DNA from: Allomyces macrogynus ATCC 38327
Taxonomy: Eukaryota > Blastocladiomycota > Blastocladiomycetes > Blastocladiales > Blastocladiaceae
Length of the DNA stretch: 64,000 bases
Direction of reading: 5' to 3'
Assembly (NCBI GenBank): GCA_000151295.1
Contig: GG745331.1
Coordinates: forward strand, 1,641,351-1,705,350
Shown here one piece after another: positions 33,319-44,222 of this stretch. The position numbers were made by a program, and so were the translations under genes. Under the pieces are notes generated by a model. The model was not told the DNA's origin. It worked only from the letters and a program-made list of their open reading frames with translations, and made no database searches. Positions within the stretch are counted from its first letter, which is position 1. Each line of letters opens with the position of its first letter.

Positions 33319-34675
33319 TCACGCGAGCACGCGCAGAATATCGGTCATCGACACAACCGAGATGGGCGCCTGGAAGTTGGCCGCCTGCGGGTTCTGCTGG
33401 GTGCACCACACGCGGTGCACGTGCGTGACAATCAGCAGCCGCAGCACCTGCGCGAGCAGCGCGTGCGCCGACACTTGGATGACCGGCACGATGTCCTTGC
33501 CCGCGTTCTCGAGCATTTGACGAGTCTAAAGACGAGAACGTGGCACAGGTGAGACATATATGCCTCCAACGCGAAACAACAGGCATTGAAAAAACGCAAT
33601 CCGTACTTTGACCTTGTTGATAAACTGCGAGCACGGCTCAAACAGAATCCCGTACCGCAAGTGGCGCATAATGTGCTTGACGTCCGAAGCCGAAATGTTC
33701 CCGAGCAACCGGTCGGTCCCATCCACAATCGCGACCGACGAGACGCGGTGCGTGTGCATGGCCTGCAGCGCGTCAACGACGGGCTGGAACGCCGTCACAT
33801 GAATGATGGGCTTGGGGTTCGACAAGTGCAGGTCGGCCAGCTTGAGCTTGACAATCGCGTCGAGCGGCGCCTCCTTTTCGTGCTCGGAAATCCATCGAAT
33901 CATATCCGACTGCGTCAGGATGCCGACATGCGTCTTGGATTTCGGGTCGTCGGCGGCGGAAATCACGATCCGGTGGATGCCCGTCGCGAAAATCGTCATG
34001 GCCTCGTCGAGCGTCGCGGTCGACGGCAGCGCCGTGTAGGGGTCGCGCTGTGCCAGGTCTATTTTGTTTCGACAAACGCGCAGGTCAGCTCTAGCAAAGC
34101 AGTGACGCGGTTCTGGAGACTGGGGAGGGATCACGCACCGGAAATGTACGACACGGGCACGGGGCGCACTTGGCGAATGCGCGAGACAATCTCGGAAATG
34201 GCTGGGCCCTCGGGCGTGTGCGCCGGCTTCTTGGCGACGGTTGCCGGCGACTCGGACGCGGGCGAGAGCGGGCCGAGCTCAGCGTCGAGTTCCTGCCAGA
34301 CCGACTTGTTGGCCTTGACAAGCGTGACGACCTCGAAATAGTGCGCAAAGAGTCAGAAAACGAGGGCGCAACGCGTCCGATCACAAGCTCCAGCCAAACA
34401 CGTACATATTCGACCAGGTCGTGCATGGTCACCATGCCAATGTATTCTTGGCGCTCCTCGTCAAAGATAGGCGCAGCGTTGATGTTATGTTTGACCAGCT
34501 GGTCAAACGCGTCCTCGACGGCCATACTCGACGTGACGGTCACGACCGTGGCGGTGCCGGCCTTCCAGTGCGACTTGAGAATGGCCGTGACGGGCGTGCG
34601 CTGCCACGCGGCACGCAGCGCTGCCTGCTGGTCGGCGGTCAGTGGCGAGGCCGGCGCGGGCGAGCTTGTGGCCAT
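33319..34675 (-). CDS. CBS-domain protein (AMPK gamma/SDS23-like)
   Basis: Start 34675 (MATSSPAPASPLTADQQAAL). Several introns. Four CBS motifs are visible: VEDAFDQLVKHNINAAPIFD with YIGMVTMHDLVEY; LDEAMTIFATGIHRIVISA with VGILTQSDMIRWI; VVDALQAMHTHRVSSVAIVD with LLGNISASDVKHIM; and a last one ending ISVVSMTDILRVLA. Two Bateman pairs that bind adenine nucleotides are the hallmark of AMPK gamma (Snf4) and the related Sds23 proteins. The linker between motifs 1 and 2 is long and Pro/Ser-rich (TVAKKPAHTPEGP). I cannot decide between the SNF4 and SDS23 branches from sequence alone. Confidence 0.8.
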
Positions 34676-35168
34676 GGTGAGGTGGTTGGTGGTGTTGGGG
34701 GTGGGGTGGTCGTGGGAAGGCCACGGGCGGATTTGCTGCTGGGGGCGGACGGTGCACGACGCGTTGCTGGCAGTTGCGGGCAGTTGCACGGCGTTCAGGA
34801 CAGATCAGGACGCGTTCGACACTGGTAGTTGTTGCAGTCCGAGAAGATGTGGACGTGGGACTTGGTGGATGTTGGAGACGGTTGTTGTTTGTCGGTCGGG
34901 GCTGCGCTCTTTTTGGGGGACGCGCAGACGACCGCACGACGCGCTCTGGCGCCTGCCACTGTGCCTGTGCGACCCTCAACAACGTTTTTGCCAGCCTGGT
35001 GACGAGGAATGACCGCTGACAGGCAAGCGAAATGTTCGAGAAAGGAAAATGAAAAACACGATCAAAATCCTCCCACAACGACCAGCACCGGCGCTACGAC
35101 AACTAATTCGGCGTTGCGCGCCAAACTCGGGTCTGCAGCGCAGCGATACGGCACCGCGACGCGCCCAA
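34676..35168. other. Intergenic region, no gene recognised
   Basis: 493 bp between the CBS gene start and the stop of the U1A-like gene. No coding bias or repeat was seen. Confidence 0.45.
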
Positions 35169-36530
35169 TCACTTGCGGAACGTGACCTTGATCGTCGCGT
35201 CGGTCCCCGGGAACTTTGACTCGTGCAGCGCCGCTTTGGCCGCGCCCGACTCGATCTCGTTGCCGTACTCGACAAACGCGAGATCGGGCTTGCTCGGGAT
35301 TGTGCGCACCTCGCGCAACCCCGGGAACTGGCCAAACAGGTCCTCGAGCTGCGCCTTGGTCGCCGACGGCGGCAATTGCGAGACAAACAGCGTCGGGTTC
35401 GGCGGGACCAGGTCATCGGGCAACGCCGCCATGGCACCGGGCGCGACGGGACCGCGCGGCGGCTGCGGCAGCACCGGCACGCCCGGTGGCGGCGGCGGGA
35501 GCATGCCCGCGGGGAGAGGAGGCATCCCGGATGGTGGCAGAACCGGGAGCGGCGGCATGCCCGGTGGTGGGATGGGCATCCCGGCGGGGAACGGCAGAGG
35601 GGGCATGCCAGGCGGTGGCGGGATGGGGAGGCCGGGGAAACCGGGGATGGGCGGGACAGTAGCAGCGGCCACGGGCGGCGGAAGCGCAGCGAGCGCGGCC
35701 GCCTTTTTGGCCTTGCGCTCGGCGACTTCCTTGGGGCGCACCTCTACAAATCAAGTCCAATGCATCAGTGTTGAACAAAACACGGGAAAACAGCAGCGAT
35801 TGGTACCGAATCGAGCTTCGTGAGCGCGCTCATACTCGTCGAGCGCGTTTTCTTGCTCCGCGACGAGTTTGCTCTTCATCCGCGCAAATTGCACAATCTA
35901 GACCAAGATCCTGATCAGCAAGCGCGCGAGCATCACACCCACGAACGACACCGGTAGACGCACCATCGGTCGGTCGAGCAACTCAGCGTTCTGCATGTCC
36001 TTGTGCGCGCGCACAGCCGACTCGAGCCGCTTGAAAATGATCCACGCCTGGCCGCGCTTGGCCTGGCCGCGGTTCACGCGCACGTCCAGAATCTCGCCAA
36101 AAATCTCAAACATGCGCATGAGGTGCCGGCGCAGCGCTATTCGGGAAGGTCGGTCAGCGTAATCGCAATGACGAGCGAGTTACGTGTCGAGACATACTAG
36201 TGTGACCCTTCTTTTCGACGAGGTTGCGAATGTAGAGCGTGTTGGACGACTCTGTCGGCCCGGGCGGCACGACAATTGGGAGGCCGCGCTTCGTGAACAG
36301 AGCCAGCTTCGGTTCTACGAAGCAAATTACGACGAGTCAGTCCCGGTTCCGTCATGGTCGAACGAGCGCGGTGCCGTGTTGATTATACTTTCGACGGGCT
36401 GCGGATTGGCGTCGACGGCCATGTCCAGGTCCGCTGGCGGCTTGGTCGGCGACGAGGGCGCGGCAGCCGAGCGCGCAGGAGACCGGCGCGGGCTGCGACT
36501 TGGACTGTCGGGGCGTCTTGCCTCGCTCAT
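35169..36530 (-). CDS. U1A/U2B''-type snRNP protein with two RRMs
   Basis: Start 36530 (MSEARRPDSPSRSPRRSPAR), an RS-like leader. A GTATAA...TAG intron (about 36388-36313) joins in frame to KPKLALFTKRGLPIVVPPGP. RRM1 begins NTLYIRNLVEKK and continues MRMFEIFGEILDVRVNR and QAWIIFKRLESAVRAHKDM. A Pro-rich linker (about 35640-35430) is unusually long. RRM2 reads TLFVSQLPPSATKAQLEDLF, then FPGLREVRTIPSKPDLAFVE and AKAALHESKF, ending IKVTFRK. This layout matches SNRPA/SNRPB2. The protein would bind a U1 or U2 snRNA stem-loop in the spliceosome. Which of the two it is cannot be told. Splice joins around RRM1 are short but consistent. Confidence 0.88.
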
Positions 36531-37088
36531 GGTCGCGGCAAAGTCGACGGACGTGGTTGTCGTTGGTTGCTCGCGATTATTGTTAGAAGGTCGAGGATCT
36601 CTCGAGAGCAGCTGTTTCTTGACGGAATAGCGCGCGCGATGCGGGCCAACGGTCCAAGTTGCAAGGATTGTTGCGGTCGAGTGCTCGCCGTCGTCGTCGC
36701 CGCCCAGCTCGACGATGTGCTCCACACGACAGGAGCGGCTGTGATCTGCGACTGGTCACGCGAGGGCACGCTGGTATGCAACCGCGTCTCGCGAATGTCC
36801 CGCACAAATCACGGTCCTTCCATCAAATCAAACGATCGTCCTGCACCATCGTCTGCTTGCGCTCTCGAGTACCAAGTGGCCGCATTCAACTTCTCTCTAC
36901 TCCCCACCGCAAATCCCCCCTGCCGCCGGTCGACGCGGCCTCCCCGGCGCTCCCGACCTGCGCCCGACCAGCACGCTCGACGCCTCACCCCGCCGCGACA
37001 CCGCTTCGACAACGGCGCTGGCCCCCTCGATAGACTTGAATAGACTGCCGCCCTACTACGCTCTACTACCGCCACCGTCCTCTTCACC
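36531..37088. other. Divergent promoter region, U1A-like / EFHC1
   Basis: 558 bp between divergent starts. The 150 bp before 37089 are C-rich with no clear TATA box. Confidence 0.45.
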
Positions 37089-39242
37089 ATGTCGCCGGTC
37101 GGATCCGCCGCTCGCCGCCGTGTCCAGTCCGTATCGCCGCCTCCGGGTGCCGACATTGACATTCCGTTCCTGCCGGGCAACCAATTCCAAGATGTTTTCG
37201 TGCGCTTCTTCCCGTCCCCGCCATTCTGCGCGGCTCGCGAGCAGCGCGGCTGACCAAGACTCTGTGCATGACCCTTTTGCAGAAGGGCAACTATCGCAAG
37301 ACGCACCTGCTCGGGTACAAGAACGGGTATACAGTGCCGCGGGACATGCTCACGCACGCTTCCGGGTTCCCGCAAACCGAGACGGAGCTGCGGCACCTGA
37401 TCGAGTCGTCGTCGGTCGCGCCCGACTTGCAGTATGGCGGCAAGATCAGTCTTGCGCGCCCGCCGACGCAGCCAGCGTTCATTCCATCGTTTGTGATGTA
37501 CGACAAGGTGGTGCTGCGGTTCCGCGCCTATTTCAAGCAAACGATGCACGACTCGGTCGAGCAGTACCTGCTGCGGCAAGTCATGATCCTCTACTACCTC
37601 GAGGACGACTCGATTGCCGTCACGGAACCGCCTAAGGAAAACTCGGGCATCTTGCAGGGCGTGCTCATCAAGCGCCAACGGCTGCCCAAGAACTCAACCG
37701 AGTTTTACACGATTGCCGATTTCAACCACGGTGTCAACGTCACGTTTTACGGCAAGACGTTCCATATTTGCGACTGTGACGAGTTTACGGCGGTTCGTTT
37801 GACCTTTCTCTCACTTGCTTGCGTTCTCGAGCGGGATCCTCATCCGCCGCTTCTCTCGTCTCGCCACCGCAGAACTACATGCGCGACAACCTCAGCATGA
37901 CGCTCAACCCGCCCGAGCCAATGCCCGTCGACAAGTACCTCTCGGCGCGCGTGCGTCCCGTCGCAACACACCCGTCAGCGCCGCGCGAGGACAAGCTGTG
38001 CAAGTTCTTGCAGCACGACCGGCACGTGCTGCGCTTCTACTGTGTTTGGGACGATGGCGGCGAGTTGCGCGAGTTTGTCATGCACTATTACTTGGTCGAC
38101 GACTGCGTGGAAGTACGCGAAGTGCACAAGCCGAACGACGGCCGTGACCCGTGCCCGCTGCTGCTCAAGCGGCAGCAACTGCCCAAGGCGTTCCATGAAT
38201 TGACCGACTTGACCGAGGGCAAGTACTACAATTGGCGCGATTTCCGCACGGGTGGGGTAGTGAATGTCTTGAACCGCCGGTTTGTTATGTACGTGGTGTC
38301 GCGCTTGATTTCCTAGGATGGGCTGGTGTCAGACGATGCGTGACGGGCCTGACTTTTGCTGTTCTAGCCGCGACTGCGACGACTTCACGCGCAAGTTCTA
38401 CAAGGACAACCTCAGCGTCGACCTCGTGCCGCTCAAGATGAGCGCGCCGCCACCCCCAGAGATCAAGCGCGTACGTCTCTCGTGCATCGTCTCCGCCCAC
38501 CCCCACGCCCGCCCTCGATGCTCACCGCCCTCCCGCCAAACAGGAGTACCCGCCGTACAACGGCTTCGGGTCCGAAGAGGACTCACTGCAGTCGTGCCAG
38601 CACCTGGTCCTGCAACCGCCCAAGAAAGAATTCCTGCGTCTCGTGGAATCTCGCGTGCTCCGGTTCGTTGCCGTCATGGACTCGCGGCACCGCGAGGACA
38701 AGACGCGCAAGTTTGTGATTTCGGTGCACGTGCCCGAGGACATGGTCTCGATCTACGAGCCCCCGCAGCGCAACAACGGCACGCTCGGCGGCAAGTTTCT
38801 CGAAAAGACCAAGGTGCTCTTTCCCGGCTATTCGCGGCAGCACCCGAAATACTACACGGCGAGCGACTTCTTTGTGGGGGGCGTCGTCACGATGCACGCG
38901 CACACGTTCCAGCTGCTCGATGCCGACGAGGCCGTGTATACGTATATGGAAGCGAATTCGGACAAGTACCCGGTCGCTGACGTAAATCGCGTGCTTGGTA
39001 AAGTGCATGCGGCGGGATTGTGGCGCGCGCTCATGGAAGTTTTGGGCGCGCCGGGCGACGAGCCGGTGCTGCTCGACTCGTTTAAGCGCGCGCTGTTGCT
39101 CGCGCGCCCAGGGACGCCCGCGGCGACGGCGCCGTTGGTCTTGCATGAGGTGATCACGGTGTACCGGCACCAGGTTGCGCTGCGCGACGCCTTTGCGGCC
39201 GCAGCGGCCCAGCAGCAGCATCACGGGTATGCGGCCGAGTAG
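37089..39242 (+). CDS. EFHC1/EFHC2-like axonemal protein with three DM10 domains
   Basis: Start 37089 (MSPVGSAARRRVQSVSPPPG), then DIPFLPGNQFQD, the EFHC leader. DM10-1: VLRFRAYFKQTMHDSVEQYL, ILYYLEDDSIAVTEPPKENS, GVLIKRQRLPK. DM10-2: VLRFYCVWDDGGELREFVMH, YYLVDDCVEVREVHKPNDGR, PLLLKRQQLPK. DM10-3: VLRFVAVMDSRHREDKTRKF, DMVSIYEPPQRNNGTLGGKF, YYTASDFFVGG. Short introns join in frame, for example GTTAT|GTACGT...CTAG|C before RDCDDFTRKFY. EFHC/Rib72 proteins are microtubule inner proteins of the axonemal doublets, so the organism should make flagellated zoospores. The C-terminus is short compared with animal EFHC1 and the EF-hand region is poorly conserved. Confidence 0.94.
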
Positions 39243-39715
39243 ACGTTGTCGCGGTGTGTTGACCACGCGCGGGTGGCACGGACTTGGACTGGTGGTGACG
39301 GTAGAGCGACTATGGCTTGATCGAAATGCATTACGAGCGGGGTTCTTGATGGTGATTTGGTGGATGTTAGCACACTGCCGGCGACAAATAAAATGCGTGT
39401 TCATACAGCATTACAAGGCGTGAACGAGCTTGACTCCAAAATGCAACTGTGCTCACTCGAGCATCTCGAGCGCAGGCTCCCTTGAGCACAGCACGAACCA
39501 TGGCTAAACCAGCATGTCCAATCCATCCACACCCACATTGCTAAAGAACGCGGTTGAACACGGCAGAAACTCGTCGAGCCTTACCGAACCTCGGCCAACT
39601 TTGACGCCACGAGACGGTTGGTGCGTGCGCAGTCGATTGTTCATGGCGCGTGCCTGGCGAGTGGCGACGGTCGACGTGTTAGACCCATCCTTGACCACCT
39701 GAGCGCGGATCCTTG

Positions 39716-39750
39716 TCGAACCCGGTCGAATATCATCGAACCTCGTCGAA
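39716..39750 (+). promoter_or_regulatory. 10-bp-periodic GAA array (step-type HSE-like), gene A
   Basis: GAA triplets at 39718, 39728, 39738 and 39748, each in the context TCGAA, recur at exactly 10 bp. Direct nGAAn units separated by 5 bp are the step-type heat shock element bound by Hsf1 in yeast. Binding here is inferred. A similar array stands at the matching distance upstream of gene B. Confidence 0.6.
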
Positions 39751-39934
39751 CAATGCCCAGGGAGCAAGTTTTGGTGGCGGTGATGGGGGCGGTGTCGTCG
39801 GTGACACGAACAAACGCGCCGATACTGCCGCAGTCCGAGCCCCACACCGCATGCTGCACGCGTCGCGCGCGATGATGCTCGACACGTTGTTTGCCGCGAC
39901 AAGGCAAAGAACCACCACCGCGTCCCAGCGATAG

Positions 39935-39942
39935 TATAAATA
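39935..39942 (+). promoter_or_regulatory. TATA box of Gly/Met-rich gene A
   Basis: TATAAATA, 115 bp upstream of ATG 40050. The same octamer followed by CCA lies 102 bp upstream of gene B. Confidence 0.75.
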
Positions 39943-40049
39943 CCATGGGCCCGCCCACCCCCGCTTGCTCGTCGTCGAGCCATCCATCGCTCGCATCGTT
40001 CGCCACGAACCTCCACTCCACCTCTCTCTCCACCACCCACTCATCAACC

Positions 40050-40919
40050 ATGACCGAGATCCATACTTACGAGCTCGACGTGACCATCAAGAACGACCAC
40101 GTTACCGTGACCGTGACCGCCAACCACGTCGTGACACATCTCTACTCGGGCGCCGTCGAGGACCTTGACATTGACCAGCACCGCGCGCTTGCCCGACTTT
40201 TGTCCGTCGCCAATCACACCGCGTCCGAGGATTTGCCGCGCGAAGCCACATTCCATGCGACATTCAACTCGACCACCGACCTGGCGCCCGACGTGGTCGC
40301 GTACGCGCAGGCCGCGCTCGCATTGCCGTCGTACCCGCAACCTCAAGAAGTGACGAGTGAGCGAGTCGCACCAGGTTCGCAAGACGCGCCGAGGCCACAT
40401 GGAGCGCACGGTAACCCGCATCGTGGACGTGGCGCGTTTGGCCGCGGGGACCCGCGTGCGAGCATGGGCCGTGGTGCCGACCCACGCGCGAGCATGGGCC
40501 GTGGCGATCCGCGCACAAGCATGGGCCGTGGTGACCCGCGTGCGAGCATGGGCCGTGGTGCTGACCCGCGCGCAAGTATGGGCCGTGGCGGGCCAGCATT
40601 CGGGCGTGGTCGTGGGATGCCCGGGTTTGGCCCCCACAGTGGATTCCCGCACCATCATCCCGGCCATTTCCACCATCCGTACGGGTTCCCGCCGCACCAC
40701 CACCGTGGTCCGTTTGGTCGCGGAATGCCGCCAATGCCGCCAATGATGGGCCCGCATTCTTTCCCGCCGCGGCCGCCGATGCCCGGTGCGGCGCCGTGGG
40801 GGCATGGCTGTCATCCGCACCGTCCCTGGGCGCAGTGGCAGAGCGCGTCGTCGTCGGCGCCGCCATCGGCAGAGCGGCCGGTGGCGGTCGCGGTTGGCAA
40901 GGACGTTTGCGCCGTTTGA
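40050..40919 (+). CDS. Gly/Met-rich family protein, copy A
   Basis: A single 289-aa exon starting MTEIHTYELDVTIKNDHVTV. An N-terminal domain of about 90 residues (LYSGAVEDLDIDQHRALARL, then LPREATFHATFNS) is shared with gene B and with the tail of the RAD51D fusion. The middle has five tandem copies of a unit like DPRASMGRGA (nucleotides about 40444-40596). The C-terminal part is rich in Gly, Met, Pro and His (PGFGPHSGFPHHHPGHFHHP). There is no signal peptide or TM segment. I do not recognise the family. The composition suggests a disordered, possibly condensate-forming or RNA-associated protein, and the GAA array upstream hints at stress induction. Both are inferences. Confidence 0.75.
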   Translation: MTEIHTYELDVTIKNDHVTVTVTANHVVTHLYSGAVEDLDIDQHRALARLLSVANHTASEDLPREATFHATFNSTTDLAPDVVAYAQAALALPSYPQPQEVTSERVAPGSQDAPRPHGAHGNPHRGRGAFGRGDPRASMGRGADPRASMGRGDPRTSMGRGDPRASMGRGADPRASMGRGGPAFGRGRGMPGFGPHSGFPHHHPGHFHHPYGFPPHHHRGPFGRGMPPMPPMMGPHSFPPRPPMPGAAPWGHGCHPHRPWAQWQSASSSAPPSAERPVAVAVGKDVCAV

Positions 40920-41951
40920 AGGCGATTTGCATGCTGTCGCCGGACTCGATGTCAAGAACGCAAGCCGCTCAGTTCACGAACACAATGGGCACGGGAACAA
41001 GTGTCGGGTGCCCACAAGAGTCGTCACGATGCGCTTGTGGTGTTGTCGTTTTGTTTGTCTTTTGATCTTCATCGTTGCACTGTAGCGTTATGTTTCTGTA
41101 ATTTGAGTTTCTCCACCGGTCACAATTAAATCGTTTTGCATTTTCGACCTGTCTGTTGAGTCTTGTTGGAGTGCACTTGGCAAATAATTGAGAGGTGCAG
41201 CCATCACTGACATGAGAATCCAAGCTATGGAGCACAACCATTTAAAAAACGATCGCTACCCACAAGAAAACAATACCCTTTCGGCGTGGCCATCCTGCCT
41301 CTTGGGCTATCCTCGCAGCATCTGCAACTGCCCAAAACCGCGCCAAAAGGGATGTCGCGTCCTGTCGCGCCTTGTAACAAAAATTTCGAAACCTATGTTG
41401 TATCATAATCGTCATTCTCGGCCTGACACCTTGCTGCTCACTATGGCCCGAAAGAAACCGAACCACATACCCGACCTTCCTTCACGACAACGATGCAAAA
41501 ACTACGTGCTTTCCACGGCTTGGTGAGCTCAGGCTCGCGAGCTCGCAGCGGCGGAAGCGTGTCGCATGCATGACATTTGGCGTCGTCGTGGTGGTCTCTT
41601 CGCCCTTGCAGGCTCTCACGACGAAACAGGCCCACAAACTCGCCCAGTGAAGCGGGGCGCGGCAATGATGTCCAAACCACCCACAACTCCCAACGCATGG
41701 TCCGCGGCAGAAAACGGAGGAACCTCATCGAAGATCGTCGACCTTCGTCAAACTTGCCGCCAATAAAAAGGCATTGATGGGTGCAAAACTGGCTGGTTGG
41801 CGGCGCCGTATCGCGTATCCACTAAACTGCTCACTCCCTGGTCTCAACCCAGCTGTGGTTGTGTGCGAGACGCGTCCAGCACTGCCAGCACAACCGACGC
41901 TCTGCCGTGGCGTAAAGTCGACTGTCCAACCCATCGACGACCGTATGCGCC

Positions 41952-42006
41952 TCGAACCCGGTCGAACCCGGGAGAATCTCGTCGAACCTCACCGATCCTC
42001 ATCGAA
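41952..42006 (+). promoter_or_regulatory. 10-bp-periodic GAA array (step-type HSE-like), gene B
   Basis: GAA at 41954, 41964, 41974, 41984 and 42004, with GAT at the 41994 position, so five of six 10-bp steps match. Array and gene A array are both followed within about 6 bp by a CCAGGGAGC block. Distance to the TATA box (about 155-210 bp) matches gene A. Heat shock factor binding is inferred. Confidence 0.6.
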
Positions 42007-42159
42007 CACGAGCCAGGGAGCCAGGGACCGGTGCTCGATATATTTGAGCCAGATCAACCGCCAACGACTGAGGGCGGCCGCGCAAGTTGCAGCCCGCGCG
42101 CAGCGAGCTTGTCGGCCATGAGCGCGACGGTCTGACGGCTATGCCGACGCGCTCGATGG

Positions 42160-42167
42160 TATAAATA
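42160..42167 (+). promoter_or_regulatory. TATA box of Gly/Met-rich gene B
   Basis: TATAAATA followed by CCA, 102 bp upstream of ATG 42262, equivalent to the element of gene A. Confidence 0.75.
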
Positions 42168-42261
42168 CCACGAGTCCCAGCGTACTGTTCAGCACGCACC
42201 AACCGACAACAATCGCGCGCCCTCCCCACTCTTCTCCACCTTCTCCACCACTCACTCCACC

Positions 42262-43140
42262 ATGGCCCAGACCACCGACTACGTGCTCGACGTGGCGATC
42301 AAGGCGGACACCGTCTGCATCAAGGCCACCGTCAACGACGGCAAGACGACGCTCTACGATGGCGCTGTCGGCGACCTTGCGACCGATCAAAAGGAAGCGC
42401 TCGTCTCGCTCTTCACAATGAGCGACCACGACGAGACCGACAAGGCCGACGAGGCCGAGACCGAGACCGCTGACGCCCTCCCGCGCGAGGCCACGTTCCG
42501 CGCCAAGTTTTCGGCGCCCGCGGGCGTGCCGCTCGACGTGCCCGGGTTCATCAAGGCCGTGCTCGAGTACTGTGGCGGCGATGACGACGAGGAGGGCGAC
42601 ACGAACAAGGACAAGGACGCGCAGCCGATGCGCGACGCACCGGACATGCCGGGTATGCCGCCGCCTCGCGGTGGCATGGCTGGTATGTGGGGCCGTGGCG
42701 GGATGCGTGGTCGCGGCGGGTTCCGTGGCATGTGGGGCGGCCGTGGCGGGATGGCGGGTATGATGGGCCGTGGTGGGATGGGCCCTGGCGGGATGGGTCC
42801 CGGCGGGATGGGTTCTGGCGGTATGGGCCCAGGCGGCATGAGCCCCGCTGGCATGGGTTGCGGCGGCATGGGTCCTGGTGGGATGGGCCCGCATGGAATG
42901 GGTCCTGGCGGCATGCCTGGCTTCCTGCACGGTTTCCCGGGGCACCAAGGTCCGTTTGGCGAACATGGCCTGCACCAAGGTCCGTTTGGCGCTCACGGAC
43001 CGCATGGCGGCCCGCACGAGATGCCGTTTGGTCCCGGCGCTCCTTGGGGCGGCGCGCGTCACATGCCGGGCCAGTGGCAGTACCACGGCCAGTCGAAGCA
43101 CGGCGCGATCGCGCTCACCATGGACATTCGCGAGATTTGA
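42262..43140 (+). CDS. Gly/Met-rich family protein, copy B
   Basis: A single 292-aa exon. The N-terminal domain (MAQTTDYVLDVAIKADTVCI, then TTLYDGAVGDLATDQKEALV, LPREATFRAKFSAPAGVPLD) matches copy A. An acidic linker is followed by RGGMAGMWGRGGMRGRGGF and about ten GGMGPGGM-type repeats, then a His/Pro/Gly stretch ending HGAIALTMDIREI. The last 240 nt are nearly identical to the tail of the RAD51D fusion at 21677. It has no signal peptide or TM segment. The two stand-alone copies are tandem, in the same orientation, 1.3 kb apart, with matching promoters, so they arose by tandem duplication. Function unknown. Confidence 0.8.
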   Translation: MAQTTDYVLDVAIKADTVCIKATVNDGKTTLYDGAVGDLATDQKEALVSLFTMSDHDETDKADEAETETADALPREATFRAKFSAPAGVPLDVPGFIKAVLEYCGGDDDEEGDTNKDKDAQPMRDAPDMPGMPPPRGGMAGMWGRGGMRGRGGFRGMWGGRGGMAGMMGRGGMGPGGMGPGGMGSGGMGPGGMSPAGMGCGGMGPGGMGPHGMGPGGMPGFLHGFPGHQGPFGEHGLHQGPFGAHGPHGGPHEMPFGPGAPWGGARHMPGQWQYHGQSKHGAIALTMDIREI

Positions 43141-44222
43141 TCAGCTCGCCGAGTCAAATGCGAGTCGCAGTCAAGGATCAACGCGCTCGACATGTCAAGC
43201 TTGCCGGAACAAGCTGTCTTGTCGGCGCCGCGGCGCAATTTGGTCTTGTTTTGATTTTTTTTTTTTTTTTTGGTGATGATGAAGCACGAAAGTTATCCCC
43301 GATGCGAGTACCCGCCCTCCCCTCTCCCCTCCCCTCACCGAACACCCTTCGATTTGATCTTGAAATATTTGGAAAATGCTGTACCAATTTACATGCTTCA
43401 TGTTCTTTGCATCCGGTCACTGAAAGGTATGAGCGATGAACTTTGGAGTCAGGGACAGAACAATCACGTTACATGGTGACACAATCGCGCGACCACTTTT
43501 CACCGAACATTGGCAACAAAAGCAAACAACCCAAATTCAACTCGCATTTATTCAGTGGTATCCATGCCTTCCCGCCAAAATGGCGGGGACAAAGGGAATC
43601 CAGCAACACCGGTGCGCTGTTGTTCATGTCTTGGCCCAGCGTGATCCACGCTTTGCTGATCACCCAACACCACGGCGCGCCGACATCGATGTTATCGGCC
43701 ATCCCTTTGCACACCATGAACTGGCTCAGCACACTAAGATGGGCCCGCGTTCGTGTTCCAAGCAACGTTTATACTGAACTGGCGTGCGACCACCAAGGTG
43801 CGCTCCGACAGCATGAGAATCCGTATTGAGCGACGAGTTTGTCATGATCCTGCTGTCCTTCAAGGTCCAACAACGTTCTCTGTCCTTCTCGTGTGCTGGA
43901 CCGATGGAGAGAGTGCGCATAGTTTCGTGATGCTGTCCGATCCCCAGAGGACATACGGGCAACGGAGAGAAGCAAGGCATGAGCAAGAAGAGTGCATTTG
44001 GCAATGAAAGGCGACCAGGACCCGGAAGGCCCGGACCTCCCCTGAATACCGTCCAAAAAAAAATCGGGCCCATTCCTATACGCAGCAATCACAAATCGAC
44101 AAACGATCGCAAAACTTGCGGCCATGCTATCGGCCATCCAACAAGCACACACACCAACGAAAACCTAAAATATTCTACAGCACACGACCGGCGCGCACCT
44201 TCCACCCCTCCCCTCCCCTCCT
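43141..44222. other. Intergenic region with a T17 tract
   Basis: 1082 bp between gene B and the phosphatase stop. A T17 run lies at 43255-43271. No convincing gene. Confidence 0.5.

Larger units (their letters stand above)
39243..40049. other. Upstream region of Gly/Met-rich gene A
   Basis: 807 bp holding the GAA array and the TATA box listed separately. No other coding signal. Confidence 0.6.
40920..42261. other. Upstream region of Gly/Met-rich gene B
   Basis: 1342 bp holding the second GAA array and TATA box. The first kilobase is lower in GC and shows no gene. Confidence 0.6.

Noticed and set aside
36310..36390. Frameshift and stop in the U1A-like gene near its N-terminus
   Set aside because: A GTATAA...CGTAG intron with an ACTGAC branch site joins VEK to PKLALF in frame.
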